From positions 1 through 38,850 of IMG/VR virus record IMGVR_UViG_3300002514_000081: a stretch of 38,850 bases of DNA, one strand, 5' to 3'. This document shows positions 1 to 8,804 of the stretch, piece after piece. Numbering within the stretch: position 1 is the first letter of the stretch; every line of letters begins with the position of its first letter. A model generated the notes under the pieces. The model worked only from the letters and a program-made list of their open reading frames with translations. It was not told the origin of the DNA and did not search any database. The position numbers and the translations under genes were made by a program. This stretch comes from a virus.

Positions 1-1406
1 CCGAATGGCATTGCATCATCAGGAACATCGCCTGCAACAAGACCACCAGCCATTACAACACGTACTCTAGAAGATACATTTGGATATTGACCCTTGACAA
101 GCACCATCTTTTCTGAATCTTGTTCTGCATCAAAGTTATAGTATGCTTTAAAATCACCTATCTTTCTAGCAATGTAGTCGGATGAATTCTTATCAAGAGT
201 GCAACCGGGATATCTCTCAAGAACCTTTGCATTTGTATCAACATCATCGAAGTCTCTAACTTCAAGAGTAAATGTTGCGAAAGGCGATGATGGATCAACT
301 GATTTTCTTATATCTCTAATTGAAATCTTGAATTTCGAATTTGCATATGCACCATCTGAAATTGTCTCTACCTTGAAGAGATCGTATGCATTTGTACCGT
401 ATGGCTGTGAGATAAACCATGTTGTTGCAGGCGTTGTAAATCTTGAATCAAATCTTCCATATGCATTTGCAAAAGTTTCTGTTGAAATTCCTGATGCTGC
501 GGATGTTAAAGCAGAGCCAGAAGTAAGTGCAACAGAGGCTTTTGTCTTTGACCAATCAAGAGTTGCAACCTCTGACTCAACAGGAAAGTGAGCATAAAGT
601 AAATGCTGCTCTTTCTGAAAGAATTTTGGATCTGTATTTAGAATATTTGCAATGTATGCATCATCAGTCGGATCTAAAGATGCTGTATATATTCTAATTC
701 CTGAATTTCCTTCATCAGATGAGAATGTGGATCCTGCTGATGATGAAATTATAAGTTTAAACAGTCCGCCGTCGTCGGCTGTATATCCGACACCAGCCGT
801 ATCATTATTTGCTCCGATGCCAGTTGAATAAGATCCAGAATTTATATTCATTATTTCGAATCTAGTTCCAGATGCACACATAAGCATTCCTCTTACCATG
901 TATGCAAATGAACCGCCTGTTCTAAAAAATGAATCATTATCTGATAGCATTGGATAGCCTACTGCTTCATTTGATGCTGAAACGTAATGGCGTCCAACTA
1001 TGAACTGGACACATCCTGCACCTCTTCCATGTGCACTTACAGATCCTTCAGCGGCCATCTCACCCTTTATCTTAAACCCAGCACCCTTTGTTATACCAGC
1101 TGTAAGAGTATTGTCGAAATCTGTGGTGGAATCATTTGCACCAGCACCAAGCACTCTAACGTATGTCACTGCTGTTCTGTGCTTTAAAAATTCCTTTACT
1201 GCATATGGACCAAACTTATCAGGATCTAGTCCACCAAACCTATTTTCAAAGTCAGAAAACGATCCAACTGTAACGGGTACAAAAGCTGGACCCATATGTG
1301 AAGTTCCGGCAATTCCTGCTGGAATACCTGATATCGTCTTATCTCTTTGCGATAGGTCTATTTCTCTCTCAAAAAAACCTGGCGATTTGAATGTCTGTTC
1401 AGCCAT
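1..1406 (-). CDS. Tail sheath protein, T4 gp18-like (3' end beyond window)
   Basis: Contractile tail sheath subunit, which polymerises around the tail tube and contracts on infection. The reading frame is open from an ATG at 1404-1406 to the left edge (468 codons, no stop), so about a third of a T4-sized sheath (659 aa) is missing. The N-terminus MAEQTFKSPGFFEREID is the typical sheath opening, followed by GIPAGIAGTSHMGPAFVPV and a frame-guiding segment with FGGLDPDKFGPYAVKEFL; the visible end reads GDVPDDAMPFG. A GGGAGA Shine-Dalgarno lies just upstream of the ATG. It follows the gp15-, gp14- and gp13-like genes, which fits a neck-tail set. Assignment rests on remembered family motifs and position. 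Confidence 0.88.
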   Translation of the reverse strand, partial: MAEQTFKSPGFFEREIDLSQRDKTISGIPAGIAGTSHMGPAFVPVTVGSFSDFENRFGGLDPDKFGPYAVKEFLKHRTAVTYVRVLGAGANDSTTDFDNTLTAGITKGAGFKIKGEMAAEGSVSAHGRGAGCVQFIVGRHYVSASNEAVGYPMLSDNDSFFRTGGSFAYMVRGMLMCASGTRFEIMNINSGSYSTGIGANNDTAGVGYTADDGGLFKLIISSSAGSTFSSDEGNSGIRIYTASLDPTDDAYIANILNTDPKFFQKEQHLLYAHFPVESEVATLDWSKTKASVALTSGSALTSAASGISTETFANAYGRFDSRFTTPATTWFISQPYGTNAYDLFKVETISDGAYANSKFKISIRDIRKSVDPSSPFATFTLEVRDFDDVDTNAKVLERYPGCTLDKNSSDYIARKIGDFKAYYNFDAEQDSEKMVLVKGQYPNVSSRVRVVMAGGLVAGDVPDDAMPF

Positions 1407-1467
1407 TAAGAAATCTCCCGTAACAATTCTATACAGGTATAACTATCACGTAACAAGTCAAACGTCA

Positions 1468-2673
1468 CTATTCAGATGATGGTGAATCTAACGTTGTTTG
1501 TAAATCTACAGTAATTCTTGAACTGGCAACAGTTTCGCCTGCTCTTTCATTACGTATTAGGACCCTGGAGAACTTAACAGAGTCCTCTCCAGTGAATGGA
1601 TTTTCAACAATTTCAGTTAAAAACTCACGACCTTGTCCGCGTCGCGGCTCGTTCATTTTCTCTGTATCTATATCAGATAATATAAATTTATTTTGATTAA
1701 CTACCCCTTCAGGATTTTTATCAAAAGTTACAACCTGAGTATTTGTTTGAATATATCCAAACTCTATTATCGGAGCAGATTCATACTTTCTAAATGGATC
1801 TGGCAATCCATCATGCTGTGATGCAAAGAGATAGGAGGGTACATCTACTGTAAATGTATATCTTATTATTCTCTCATCAGACGAAAAATCAGAAAAGTTA
1901 TCTGCTGAATTTAACGGTGATTTTATGAATGCAACATACTCAAATCCTGATGGGCTTGTTATTTTGAATCCGTGCTCTTGCCCACTAAATCTTGTCATCA
2001 TAACCTCCATAATCTGATTCATATGCTGGACATATTGTGTCCAGAATGTAACTTCATATGATGCTAGGAAAAAAGTAGGATATGGTGCAGTTATTATTTC
2101 AAAAATATTATCAGATAAATTATTTTCCAAGAGGCCGTCTGTGCTCTGCGGAACATACGATAGATTTTTTCCATTTCTCCTAGTTGCAATAGTTCCTGGC
2201 TTTGCTGTTTTTCCAGGAAAGATCTCGCTTGATGCAAAATTTGCCCTACTTGATATATTTTTTTGATTTTTTAGACCTGGCCTGTTTATAATATTCTGAT
2301 ACTCTCTGTCTTTTTTTGAAAGTCTTTTTTTAACTACATATAATTCTTGGTCCCTAGGAGCTATTGCTGTTCCATACCCACCAAGATTTGCAGATATATC
2401 TATACTTTTTCTATGTATTGCTATAATTGGCAGAATTAATGCATTGTTTTTATCTCTTATTGGAGATTTTCTTCTAGTTAGCGCAAATCTCTCACCAGTT
2501 GAAAATACTACTGGAACCTTTTCTGACTGATTGTCTATTTTTACCTGAAAAGGAATTTCCTTATCAAATAAGTTAAAAAGTGCTCTATCTACAGACTCTA
2601 TGTCTGCAGACGGTAGATTAAAATCATCTGGGGATGGAAGATCATCCCTATCATCAAGTCCTCTCTTTACCAT
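1468..2673 (-). CDS. Tail sheath stabiliser and completion protein, T4 gp15-like
   Basis: Probably the terminator of the tail sheath and tube that docks the tail to the neck. Three blocks resemble T4 gp15 in order: VPVVFSTGERFALTRR (residues 53-68), then APYPTFFLASYEVTFWTQYV (196-215) followed by HMNQIMEVMMTRF, and IIRYTFTVDVPSYLF (about 269-283). It has 401 aa against about 272 in T4. The extra length is mainly a basic, low-hydrophobicity insert at about 95-195 plus a longer C-terminus. ATG start at 2671-2673; the previous stop (TGA) ends only 6 bases upstream. It sits between the gp14-like gene and the sheath, exactly where a tail completion protein is expected. The match is by remembered sequence, not by a search. 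Confidence 0.72.
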   Translation of the reverse strand: MVKRGLDDRDDLPSPDDFNLPSADIESVDRALFNLFDKEIPFQVKIDNQSEKVPVVFSTGERFALTRRKSPIRDKNNALILPIIAIHRKSIDISANLGGYGTAIAPRDQELYVVKKRLSKKDREYQNIINRPGLKNQKNISSRANFASSEIFPGKTAKPGTIATRRNGKNLSYVPQSTDGLLENNLSDNIFEIITAPYPTFFLASYEVTFWTQYVQHMNQIMEVMMTRFSGQEHGFKITSPSGFEYVAFIKSPLNSADNFSDFSSDERIIRYTFTVDVPSYLFASQHDGLPDPFRKYESAPIIEFGYIQTNTQVVTFDKNPEGVVNQNKFILSDIDTEKMNEPRRGQGREFLTEIVENPFTGEDSVKFSRVLIRNERAGETVASSRITVDLQTTLDSPSSE

Positions 2674-2679
2674 TTTCTA

Positions 2680-3336
2680 TCACTCGTCATAAAAAGACGA
2701 TCCTCCCTTTTGACCTCTTTCTGTAACTTCTTTTACACCAGATATTGGATCTGATAGTACGCCATTTCTCCTTAGGTCTCTTATATCTCCTGTTACTCCC
2801 TCTACATTCTCTTTGTATCCACGCTGCTGATAAAAATTCTTTTGAACAGCACCTGGATCTGAGTAGCCCTCGTCTGTTGGTCCGAGTACTTTTGATACAA
2901 ACTGTCCTTTTCTTGACTGTTTACCAGTTATTGTAACAAATCCCTTGTGCTCAACTTCTCCATATATTGTATTTGAATCAGGCACAGATATTACTTCAAA
3001 AAATACAGTTCCATAGCTAAAAAAATCACCTTCTAGTATTTCTATATTTTTCTCTATCAAGTCTCTTTCTTGTATATAGACTTCAATCGTATAGTATTCT
3101 TCGCTTCCAAACGTATTAGCTCTAATTTCCTGCGGTAAGTACTTTACAAGAGAGTTTATCTCTATAGGATTTTCAAATATTTTATCAACTGCCTCTTCAT
3201 AGACCTCGTGAACTCTAGATTTTGACTCAGATATCGAAAAATAGTATATTTTCTGACCGACAACGTCTTTTACTATTTCCTTTCCAAGGTCATTTATGAA
3301 ATTTATTTCTCTTTCTGTTATGAATAATCTTGACAT
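2680..3336 (-). CDS. Neck protein, T4 gp14-like
   Basis: Probable head-completion/neck protein joining the portal-bound head to the tail. N-terminal KEIVKDVVGQKIYYFSIS (residues 19-36) and the central GDFFSYGTVFFEV (103-115) followed by a V-T-I-x-G-K-Q strand at 134-140 parallel the T4 gp14 pattern of an early 'I-x-x-x-x-x-x-C-Y-Y' strand and a GDLIYFPMDNSLFEI block. Length 218 aa versus 256 in T4. The C-terminal 60 residues are Gly/Arg/Asp-rich and probably flexible. ATG start, with GGGATAAATT upstream as a plausible ribosome binding site inside the end of the gp13-like gene (stop at 3340). Similarity is moderate, so context carries part of the call. Confidence 0.65.
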   Translation of the reverse strand: MSRLFITEREINFINDLGKEIVKDVVGQKIYYFSISESKSRVHEVYEEAVDKIFENPIEINSLVKYLPQEIRANTFGSEEYYTIEVYIQERDLIEKNIEILEGDFFSYGTVFFEVISVPDSNTIYGEVEHKGFVTITGKQSRKGQFVSKVLGPTDEGYSDPGAVQKNFYQQRGYKENVEGVTGDIRDLRRNGVLSDPISGVKEVTERGQKGGSSFYDE

Positions 3337-3339
3337 AAT

Positions 3340-4527
3340 TTATCCCATTAGTATTGCTAGCCCATTTGGCATGGGAATGAATTTTAATTGCTTATTAATA
3401 AACTCTGCTCTTGTTGCTGCAAGCTCCATAAGCTTATCATATGTCATCGTGTCAAGCATTTCCTTGAGCGATGTTTTTAGTGCTGTCTGATCCTCTCTTC
3501 CTTGTGTTATAAGCTCTTTTCCATCTAGTGTTAGATCTGCTCCAGGTATCGGAATATTAGAGAACTTTGATCTTACATGACCCAATAGTTCCTTAGAGAG
3601 TGATAAAGAATATTGCCTGATCCACTGCCTGCCTATGCTATTAATATTTGTATATTGTAAATTTCCAAATGGAAGGTCTGATAGATTTGAAACTCCCTCT
3701 ATGGTATCATCTCCATAGCTAGCATTAAGAGGATCTGAATAAAACTTTACCCTTAGCCATAGCTTAAGAGGAGACTCTGAGTTTGAAGTTGGCATTGGGT
3801 ATATTCTTATTTTTGTACCAATTATCTTATAGGAATAATTTGATCTTCTAACTCTATTTGATAAATCTAGCTGACCAGCCCTTAGTATATCTTCAAATAC
3901 TGGTAATACATAGAATATTGTTTCTGGGGTAAATGACTCAAATGAGAACTCATTGTTAAGATAGTTAATTGCAGAAGTTGTATCAAAGAATCTATATGCT
4001 GCTTGCGGACTAAAATGGAATACTTCACTTACTTGCATTTTACTTTTTTTGCTATTTAAGCTAGATGAAAATATTAAATTTCCATCTGAATCTTTAAGCT
4101 GTGTATACATGTCATAATCTTGCTGACCATCTTTAAGTGATATCGATCCTGACATCATGTTATAAGATCCACCCGTGCCTGCCTCTTGTGCGTATGGCTC
4201 TGCAAATCTTGTCAAGTAGTCTAAATTTTCTCTAGGATATTTTCCCTCCGAGCCAGACATCTCACCCGTTGATCCTGTTATCGGGCCTCCTAAAAAATTA
4301 ACTATTTGTGACTTCGCCTGGTATGTATTTAATATTGCACTAAACTCTAGTGTTGCTTCTTCAAGTGTTGCCCATATTTGTTTTTTTGTAAGCTCTACAC
4401 TCAGAATATCGTCTCCAAGCTTTCTCTTTACAAACGTTATCATATTATCAGCCTCTGTTTTAAAAGCTGATTCTTCGTCAAAAAATCCAAAAGGAGTTGG
4501 ACTAGTTGTATTTGTAAATGTCGCCAC
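3340..4527 (-). CDS. Neck protein, T4 gp13-like
   Basis: Probable head-completion protein that assembles on the portal after packaging. The N-terminal block ITFVKRKLGDDILSVELTKK (30-49) followed by IWATLEEATLEF matches the T4 gp13 opening (LKDVILRRLGAPIINVELT..QIYDCIQRALELY). The C-terminal block WIRQYSLSLSKELLG (from residue 302) with a following ADLTLDGKELI matches the gp13 C-terminal helix and beta-turn. Length 395 aa versus 309 in T4; extra residues are central. The start is GTG at 4525-4527, preceded by AAAGGG seven bases upstream; no in-frame ATG fits better. It follows a ~100-base gap after the H1-like gene and leads the gp13-gp14-gp15-sheath group. Confidence 0.8.
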   Translation of the reverse strand: MATFTNTTSPTPFGFFDEESAFKTEADNMITFVKRKLGDDILSVELTKKQIWATLEEATLEFSAILNTYQAKSQIVNFLGGPITGSTGEMSGSEGKYPRENLDYLTRFAEPYAQEAGTGGSYNMMSGSISLKDGQQDYDMYTQLKDSDGNLIFSSSLNSKKSKMQVSEVFHFSPQAAYRFFDTTSAINYLNNEFSFESFTPETIFYVLPVFEDILRAGQLDLSNRVRRSNYSYKIIGTKIRIYPMPTSNSESPLKLWLRVKFYSDPLNASYGDDTIEGVSNLSDLPFGNLQYTNINSIGRQWIRQYSLSLSKELLGHVRSKFSNIPIPGADLTLDGKELITQGREDQTALKTSLKEMLDTMTYDKLMELAATRAEFINKQLKFIPMPNGLAILMG

Positions 4528-4629
4528 AGTAACACCCTTTCACTATAAATTTAAGTATTCGAGTGCTTAGTGCTTTTCATTCAATGTTTGATTGTTTTAA
4601 GAGTGAATCAAAAATTAAAATCAGTATAC
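4528..4629. other. Intergenic gap, 102 bases
   Basis: AT-rich gap between the H1-like gene and the gp13-like gene. On the minus strand it contains a short direct repeat (GCACTAAGCACT) and the gp13 ribosome binding site (AAAGGG). I see no convincing terminator and no good TATAAATA-like octamer; the nearest is a poor TTATAGTG. Read-through from the H1-like gene into the neck genes therefore seems possible. Confidence 0.4.
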
Positions 4630-5220
4630 CTACCTTGTAGTAGCACTACTTCTTCTTTTTCTGGGAGTTTTTTTTGTTCTATTTTCTTCTTTATTAGATC
4701 CAGAACACTCCATTAGCCAGTCTATTGTATCACCTATCTGATCACCTAGCTCAAGCTTTCCATTGTTTGCAACTCTTTTTCTTTTCTGTGTTGTGCTTTT
4801 TTGTGAGGATCGTTTTCCTGGTGATAATTTATCACCTGTATTAGATATTTTACTTCGTGATCTTGTCTTGGTGGACTTTTTCTGCACGCTGGCTTGTGTT
4901 TCTTTCTTTTTAGCTGTTCTTCTCTTTCTAGTTGTAGATTTTTTAGCTGTCTCAGATAATGTTATTTTTTTATTATCAGAATCATTCGACAAATCCTTCT
5001 TTGGTGATCTTCTTTTTCTAGTTAGAGATTTTTTAGCTGTAGTACTTTTGCTACTTTGTTTGTCTTCGCTTTGTACTGTTATTTTGGAATCTTCCTTTAA
5101 GACTGGGGGGATATCAACAATTTCTTCTAAATTGTTATCAAGAAATAGTTTATTTTTATTTCTTCTTTTAGCCTCTTCGCTACCCGCAAGTATTCTTAGG
5201 ATCTGTCTTCTTTTTGGCAT
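4630..5220 (-). CDS. Histone H1-like, Lys/Arg/Ser/Thr-rich basic protein
   Basis: A 196-aa, strongly basic protein of low complexity. The N-terminus (MPKRRQILRILAGSEEAKRR) may fold into a short helix; residues 22-60 are mixed with an acidic patch (NLEEIVDI). From 60 on it carries H1-tail-like units: TAKKSLTRKRRSPKK (61-75), TAKKSTTRKRRTAKK (91-105), KKSTKTRSRSK (114-124), KRSSQKSTTQKRKR (136-149) and a terminal TKKTPRKRR (182-190). Nucleic acid binding is likely from composition; packaging with the genome or a role in head morphogenesis is inference. I chose ATG 5218-5220, with AGGGG seven bases upstream, over an in-frame GTG at 5245-5247 that would overlap the candidate promoter. It lies alone between the capsid-gene terminator and the neck genes. 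I know no T4 counterpart. Confidence 0.75.
   Translation of the reverse strand: MPKRRQILRILAGSEEAKRRNKNKLFLDNNLEEIVDIPPVLKEDSKITVQSEDKQSSKSTTAKKSLTRKRRSPKKDLSNDSDNKKITLSETAKKSTTRKRRTAKKKETQASVQKKSTKTRSRSKISNTGDKLSPGKRSSQKSTTQKRKRVANNGKLELGDQIGDTIDWLMECSGSNKEENRTKKTPRKRRSSATTR
4921..5040 (-). repeat. Imperfect direct repeat, 90-base period, inside the H1-like gene
   Basis: Blocks 4921-4950 and 5011-5040 differ at 3 of 30 positions and encode the two TAKKS-x-TRKRR units of the H1-like protein. The exact 90-base spacing suggests internal duplication as the way the basic tail grew. Confidence 0.7.
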
Positions 5221-5236
5221 ATTTACCCCTAAGATA

Positions 5237-5244
5237 AATTTATA
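5237..5244 (-). promoter_or_regulatory. Candidate T4-type late promoter (TATAAATT) for the H1-like gene
   Basis: Minus-strand TATAAATT matches the T4 late -10 octamer TATAAATA at 7 of 8 positions. It sits just downstream of the capsid-gene terminator and 16 bases before the H1-like ATG, leaving room only for the AGGGG ribosome binding site. Because the terminator should stop most capsid transcription, a promoter here is expected. The DNA is AT-rich, so chance occurrence is possible. Confidence 0.4.
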
Positions 5245-5271
5245 CACAAAATATTATAAAAAGTTAATAAA

Positions 5272-5300
5272 AAAGAGGCACCTTTTTAAGGTGCCTCTTT
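5272..5300 (-). terminator. Rho-independent terminator after the major capsid gene
   Basis: A perfect 10-bp stem, GAGGCACCTT / AAGGTGCCTC, with a 3-base loop, extended by three A-T pairs to 13 bp. On the minus strand it is followed by a run of T (TTTTTTATTAAC). It begins about 20 bases after the capsid stop codon. This is a textbook intrinsic terminator isolating the head operon from downstream genes. Confidence 0.92.
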
Positions 5301-5321
5301 GAATTATATACTTCTTTGATA

Positions 5322-7274
5322 TTATATTACATTCATATCAAGAACTGTAACTGTTCCGTAGAAGTCAGCACGAACCATCTTCTTGCCGTAGCGAGTCATC
5401 ACTCCCTTGCGGGGTGTGAAATCCTCTGGCGCGAAGATTGTAGGTGTAACAATCAATGGAACGTAAGGTGCGTATACGTATCCGGTTTCAAGGTAGCTAC
5501 CTCCCTTATATCCAACAAGAACCTTGTTGCGCGGGAAATATGGATCCTTGTAAACCGTGAAACGGTTGCTAAGGCTACCAATCGGTGCAGCACCAAGCTG
5601 GAATGGAGATCCAACCTGACCTTGTCCATCAAGACTTAGGCTTGGCTTATAGAGAACAGAAGCCTCGAAGATTGTAGCAACTTCAGGTGAAACCACGATA
5701 AAGTTAGCAGATCCGCGAAGGGTCTTTCTATGAATCTCATTTGCGACATCAATGATTGTCTCAGTAAGAGTCTCATACCACTCTCTAACAGTTCCAGTGA
5801 ATGCAGGACCAGCTGATAGTGAGCTAGCTAGCTCTACCTCTGCTCCGCTTCTCTTGTTAACGAACTTACCAGGCATTCTTGACCAGTAGAAGTTTGCACC
5901 CTGCGCTTCAGTAAGCAGATCGTTTAGGATCTCTCTGTCAAGCTCAAGAGCAATCTGCTCTGATAGGATCTGAGTAAGCTCAACCTCAGCGTCAAGGCTG
6001 TGGTAGGCATTCAAGTCCTGTGCGAGTTCTGGTGACCAACGAGCACGAAGCTTACGAGTCTCTGCTGTTACAGCAATTGATTCGATCTTGATATCAATCT
6101 CTGGTATAACAACCTGAGGTGATGACTCAAAGTCTGACTCGAAAGTTGGGATAGTGAGTGCATCGCCGTCTGATCCAACATTGAGTGTTGGTGACTGAAC
6201 GTATGAACCTGTACATCCGTGACCCTGTGCTGAGAATTTAGGAAGATATGTACCAGATACAACAGTTAAAAGAGCTGCATTTGATGTAGATCTTGTAACT
6301 AGAGGATTAGGTGTAAAGACACCACCTGAGTAAGTTCCTAGCTGGTTAAGCCTTCTAACGTTAAGGGTTCGTCCGCCCTGAATCTCATCACCGGATGTAA
6401 TGTACTTAAGACCTGTCGAACTAACGATTGTGACGCCGTCTGAAGCACCCTGCGCACCAAGCGTAAACTGCTTAACAGCTGTAAGATCAGCCTTTGCAGG
6501 AAACTGAGTTACATCCCATATCATAAGCTGAAACTGTCCGACACCCTGTAGCTTTCCACCTGAGCTTGCATTTTCTTCAATGAGCTGTGTTACCTGTGGG
6601 TCAAACTGAAGAGCTTTTCCATCTGATCCTGTAGCTTGGCATTTTGTATTTCCACTTAGGGATGTACTATTACCATATGCACCAGAAGCTAGAAGTGTAA
6701 GTCTATCACCTGATGTATTGCTAAGAGAAGTATGAACTCTTGTATAAGCTGTTCCAGCAAGATCATAGGGTCCACCGACTGCATCAGATCCAGATCTTAC
6801 ACCCTTACCTGTCGGAAGGTTGTAGATTGATTGACCTTTTGAATATGCTTGTGTGTTTGTTGCACCAGCAGCGCCTGTTTGTCTATTTGAATCACCACCT
6901 ACAGCTGTGCCATATGTGTAGTCCAGATAGAAGAGAAGTCCCGAGGGAAGACTCATTGGCTGGATTGAAACGAGATCATTGGCAACTAAGCCTCCGAAAA
7001 CTCTACGAACGATTGGGAATGCGATATTTGTAAAACCTCTAATATCGCCAGATGATGATGCACTACCTGCACCGCCACCGAGAGAGTTAACCTCTCTAAG
7101 TACCTGAGCTGCCTGGTTCTCAAGAAGTCGTGACATTGTCTCTCGACCCTGCTCACCTAGACCCCTTAGAAGACCTGTACGCGCCCACTTGTTTGTTACC
7201 TTCTGACCTTCAGCACTCATGTCTCTGTCACGAATACCTTCAGTTAGTTGGTTTAATGTAAATGATTTGGCCAT
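5322..7274 (-). CDS. Major capsid protein, T4 gp23-like (HK97 fold)
   Basis: Forms the hexamers of the icosahedral head. N-terminal GLLRGLGEQGRETMSRLLEN (34-53), GDIRGFTNIAFPIVRRVFGG (76-95) and LVANDLVSIQPM (96-107) are gp23 hallmarks, as is the later VTAETRKLRARWSPELAQDL (402-421) with HSLDAEVELTQILSEQI after it. Length 650 aa versus 521 in T4. The spacing between QPM and ELAQDL is about 300 residues and looks enlarged by more than 100, probably in the insertion-domain region. QLTE-G at residues 9-13 fits the T4 protease consensus (L/I-x-E), but is much closer to the N-terminus than the T4 cleavage site. ATG start with a strong AAGGAG. Followed by a strong terminator; codon use looks less AT-biased than in most neighbours. 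Confidence 0.97.
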   Translation of the reverse strand: MAKSFTLNQLTEGIRDRDMSAEGQKVTNKWARTGLLRGLGEQGRETMSRLLENQAAQVLREVNSLGGGAGSASSSGDIRGFTNIAFPIVRRVFGGLVANDLVSIQPMSLPSGLLFYLDYTYGTAVGGDSNRQTGAAGATNTQAYSKGQSIYNLPTGKGVRSGSDAVGGPYDLAGTAYTRVHTSLSNTSGDRLTLLASGAYGNSTSLSGNTKCQATGSDGKALQFDPQVTQLIEENASSGGKLQGVGQFQLMIWDVTQFPAKADLTAVKQFTLGAQGASDGVTIVSSTGLKYITSGDEIQGGRTLNVRRLNQLGTYSGGVFTPNPLVTRSTSNAALLTVVSGTYLPKFSAQGHGCTGSYVQSPTLNVGSDGDALTIPTFESDFESSPQVVIPEIDIKIESIAVTAETRKLRARWSPELAQDLNAYHSLDAEVELTQILSEQIALELDREILNDLLTEAQGANFYWSRMPGKFVNKRSGAEVELASSLSAGPAFTGTVREWYETLTETIIDVANEIHRKTLRGSANFIVVSPEVATIFEASVLYKPSLSLDGQGQVGSPFQLGAAPIGSLSNRFTVYKDPYFPRNKVLVGYKGGSYLETGYVYAPYVPLIVTPTIFAPEDFTPRKGVMTRYGKKMVRADFYGTVTVLDMNVI

Positions 7275-7315
7275 GTTTTTTCTCCTTTATATATGTTGTT
7301 GAAACGACCTGTGAA

Positions 7316-8776
7316 TTACTTAAGTCCTGCCAATGTGGCCCACCGATCAACCTCGGTTGTTGCCCTATTAGCAGATGAACGACCGCTTACTCTAGAGGAA
7401 GAACCTACAGAGCGAACGACTGACTCTTTCAAATTTCCTTTTCTACTTCTAGTAGATCCAGATTCTGTTAGAGTCTTATAGATTAGCTTAACTTCTCTCA
7501 AACTTTTTGCTGAATCTATTGATTCAACCATAGAACGTCTTCTCGCTTGCGATATTGACTTATTCTGAAAAAGCTTATTAACATAAAGAAGCTTTGCGTT
7601 AAACAGATTTAAATCTGTAAGTTGCTCACGAAGTGTTTCAACTGCACTTCTGTATTCATCGAGCCTGCCATTGAGATTACGATTTTTGCGCATCTCTTTC
7701 TTCAATTGCTCAGCTAGAGCATTGAGTTTAACCTTGTAGACGTCGCCCTTTTCAGAGCCTCCGCCAAATGCATTTCCTTTTCCGCTGCCTTTTCCGCCAA
7801 ATTGATTCTTTTGGCCGGCATTTGCGTTTCCTTTTCCACCCCATGAGCTTGACTGGTCATTCTTAATGCCTTTTACCTTTGTCAAGTCTTTTGCTTCTCT
7901 GATTTTTCTTCTAACTCTTCGAAGCTCTTGTTTGAGCATTAGTGGATCAATTTCGTAAGTTTCCGCGAGAACTTCTTCCTCTTCGACATCAACGTCCAAG
8001 TCTAAGTCTTCGCCTTCGTCATCAATATCTAACTCAGCACCAAGCTCAACATCAACTTCTTCGTCCTCATCTCCAACAACTCTTACTGTTGGCTGAAAGT
8101 CATCTGGCAATTCCAGATCAGCTAAATCAATTTCAAGGACATCTTCATTTAAGAGGCCAAGGTCTCTCAAGACTTCCATCATCTCTCTATCATCTGATTT
8201 TTTAGAACCTTCCTTTTTAGATCTTGACCTGCGAGATCTCTTTGGCGGTGCCACTTCTTCTTCTTCTTCTTCGAACATATGTTCTGCTTGTTCTTTTAAA
8301 AGATTAAGGTCAACTTCATAAACCTTTTCCTTGCGTGATCTCATTGTGGAATTCTCCTGTATATTATTCACTGTATTATTTATTTCGTCACTTGATAAAT
8401 TATCAATCTTTTTAAACGCTGATTTGACTAAGTCAGCGTCTTCATTACTTAACTCGTTTATTGACTCAGAGAGTGCACCCAGTATTTCTTTGTGATTACT
8501 GCTTCCAAACATTTTAGCTAGAGATCCTATAGCACTAGAATCAAGAGCAATATTTTTATCTGGTTTTAAGCCAATAGATTCAGAAATTATATCTTCAGCA
8601 GACGAATATTCATCTGTATTTTTATTTTCTGAACCAGATCCCATTAGCTCCTGATCTATAAATTCTCTAATTTTAGGTGTTACTGCTTCTATTATTGCAT
8701 TTTTTGCATTTGTCTCAGCTACCTCTCTAAGGTGTTTAGCATCAGCAAGTGCTTCTTCGTAAATTTTTGTTGACAT
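7316..8776 (-). CDS. Prohead core scaffold protein, T4 gp22-like in role
   Basis: Likely internal scaffold, lost on head maturation. It lies immediately upstream of the capsid gene, as gene 22 does in T4. The protein has no globular signature: an Asp/Ser/Asn-rich N-terminal third, a basic cluster (PPKRSRRSRSKKEGSKK), a very acidic stretch (VDVELGAELDIDDEGEDLDL and following EEEE), a Gly/Asn-rich linker, then a C-terminal helix/coiled coil (LNALAEQLKKEMRKN...LREQLTDLN) and ARRRSMVESIDSAKSLREVK, a block I recall from T4-like scaffolds. Length 486 aa versus 269 in T4. Several I/L-x-E sites (for example IIE-A, LSE-S, LTE-S) could be protease targets. ATG start with GAGG upstream. Role is inferred from position and composition. 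Confidence 0.72.
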   Translation of the reverse strand: MSTKIYEEALADAKHLREVAETNAKNAIIEAVTPKIREFIDQELMGSGSENKNTDEYSSAEDIISESIGLKPDKNIALDSSAIGSLAKMFGSSNHKEILGALSESINELSNEDADLVKSAFKKIDNLSSDEINNTVNNIQENSTMRSRKEKVYEVDLNLLKEQAEHMFEEEEEEVAPPKRSRRSRSKKEGSKKSDDREMMEVLRDLGLLNEDVLEIDLADLELPDDFQPTVRVVGDEDEEVDVELGAELDIDDEGEDLDLDVDVEEEEVLAETYEIDPLMLKQELRRVRRKIREAKDLTKVKGIKNDQSSSWGGKGNANAGQKNQFGGKGSGKGNAFGGGSEKGDVYKVKLNALAEQLKKEMRKNRNLNGRLDEYRSAVETLREQLTDLNLFNAKLLYVNKLFQNKSISQARRRSMVESIDSAKSLREVKLIYKTLTESGSTRSRKGNLKESVVRSVGSSSRVSGRSSANRATTEVDRWATLAGLK

Positions 8777-8804
8777 TTATAAACCTCATAAGACTACATA
8801 TGGC

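Noticed and set aside
199-1479. Plus-strand open frames of 130, 66 and 159 codons
   Set aside because: The minus strand here is an uninterrupted tail-sheath frame with clear family motifs; these are shadows.
5221-5247. In-frame GTG start extending the H1-like protein by nine residues
   Set aside because: The ATG at 5218-5220 has a good AGGGG site, while the GTG has none and would overlap the candidate late promoter.
4763-5302. Leu/Phe/Val-rich plus-strand open frame of 179 codons, resembling a membrane protein
   Set aside because: It is the complement of the Lys/Arg/Ser-rich H1-like gene, whose codons give hydrophobic residues on the other strand, and it runs through the capsid terminator. 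No ribosome binding site.
8253-8275. Run of CTT/GAA triplets suggesting a microsatellite
   Set aside because: It encodes the Glu-rich run of the scaffold protein; ordinary low-complexity coding sequence.
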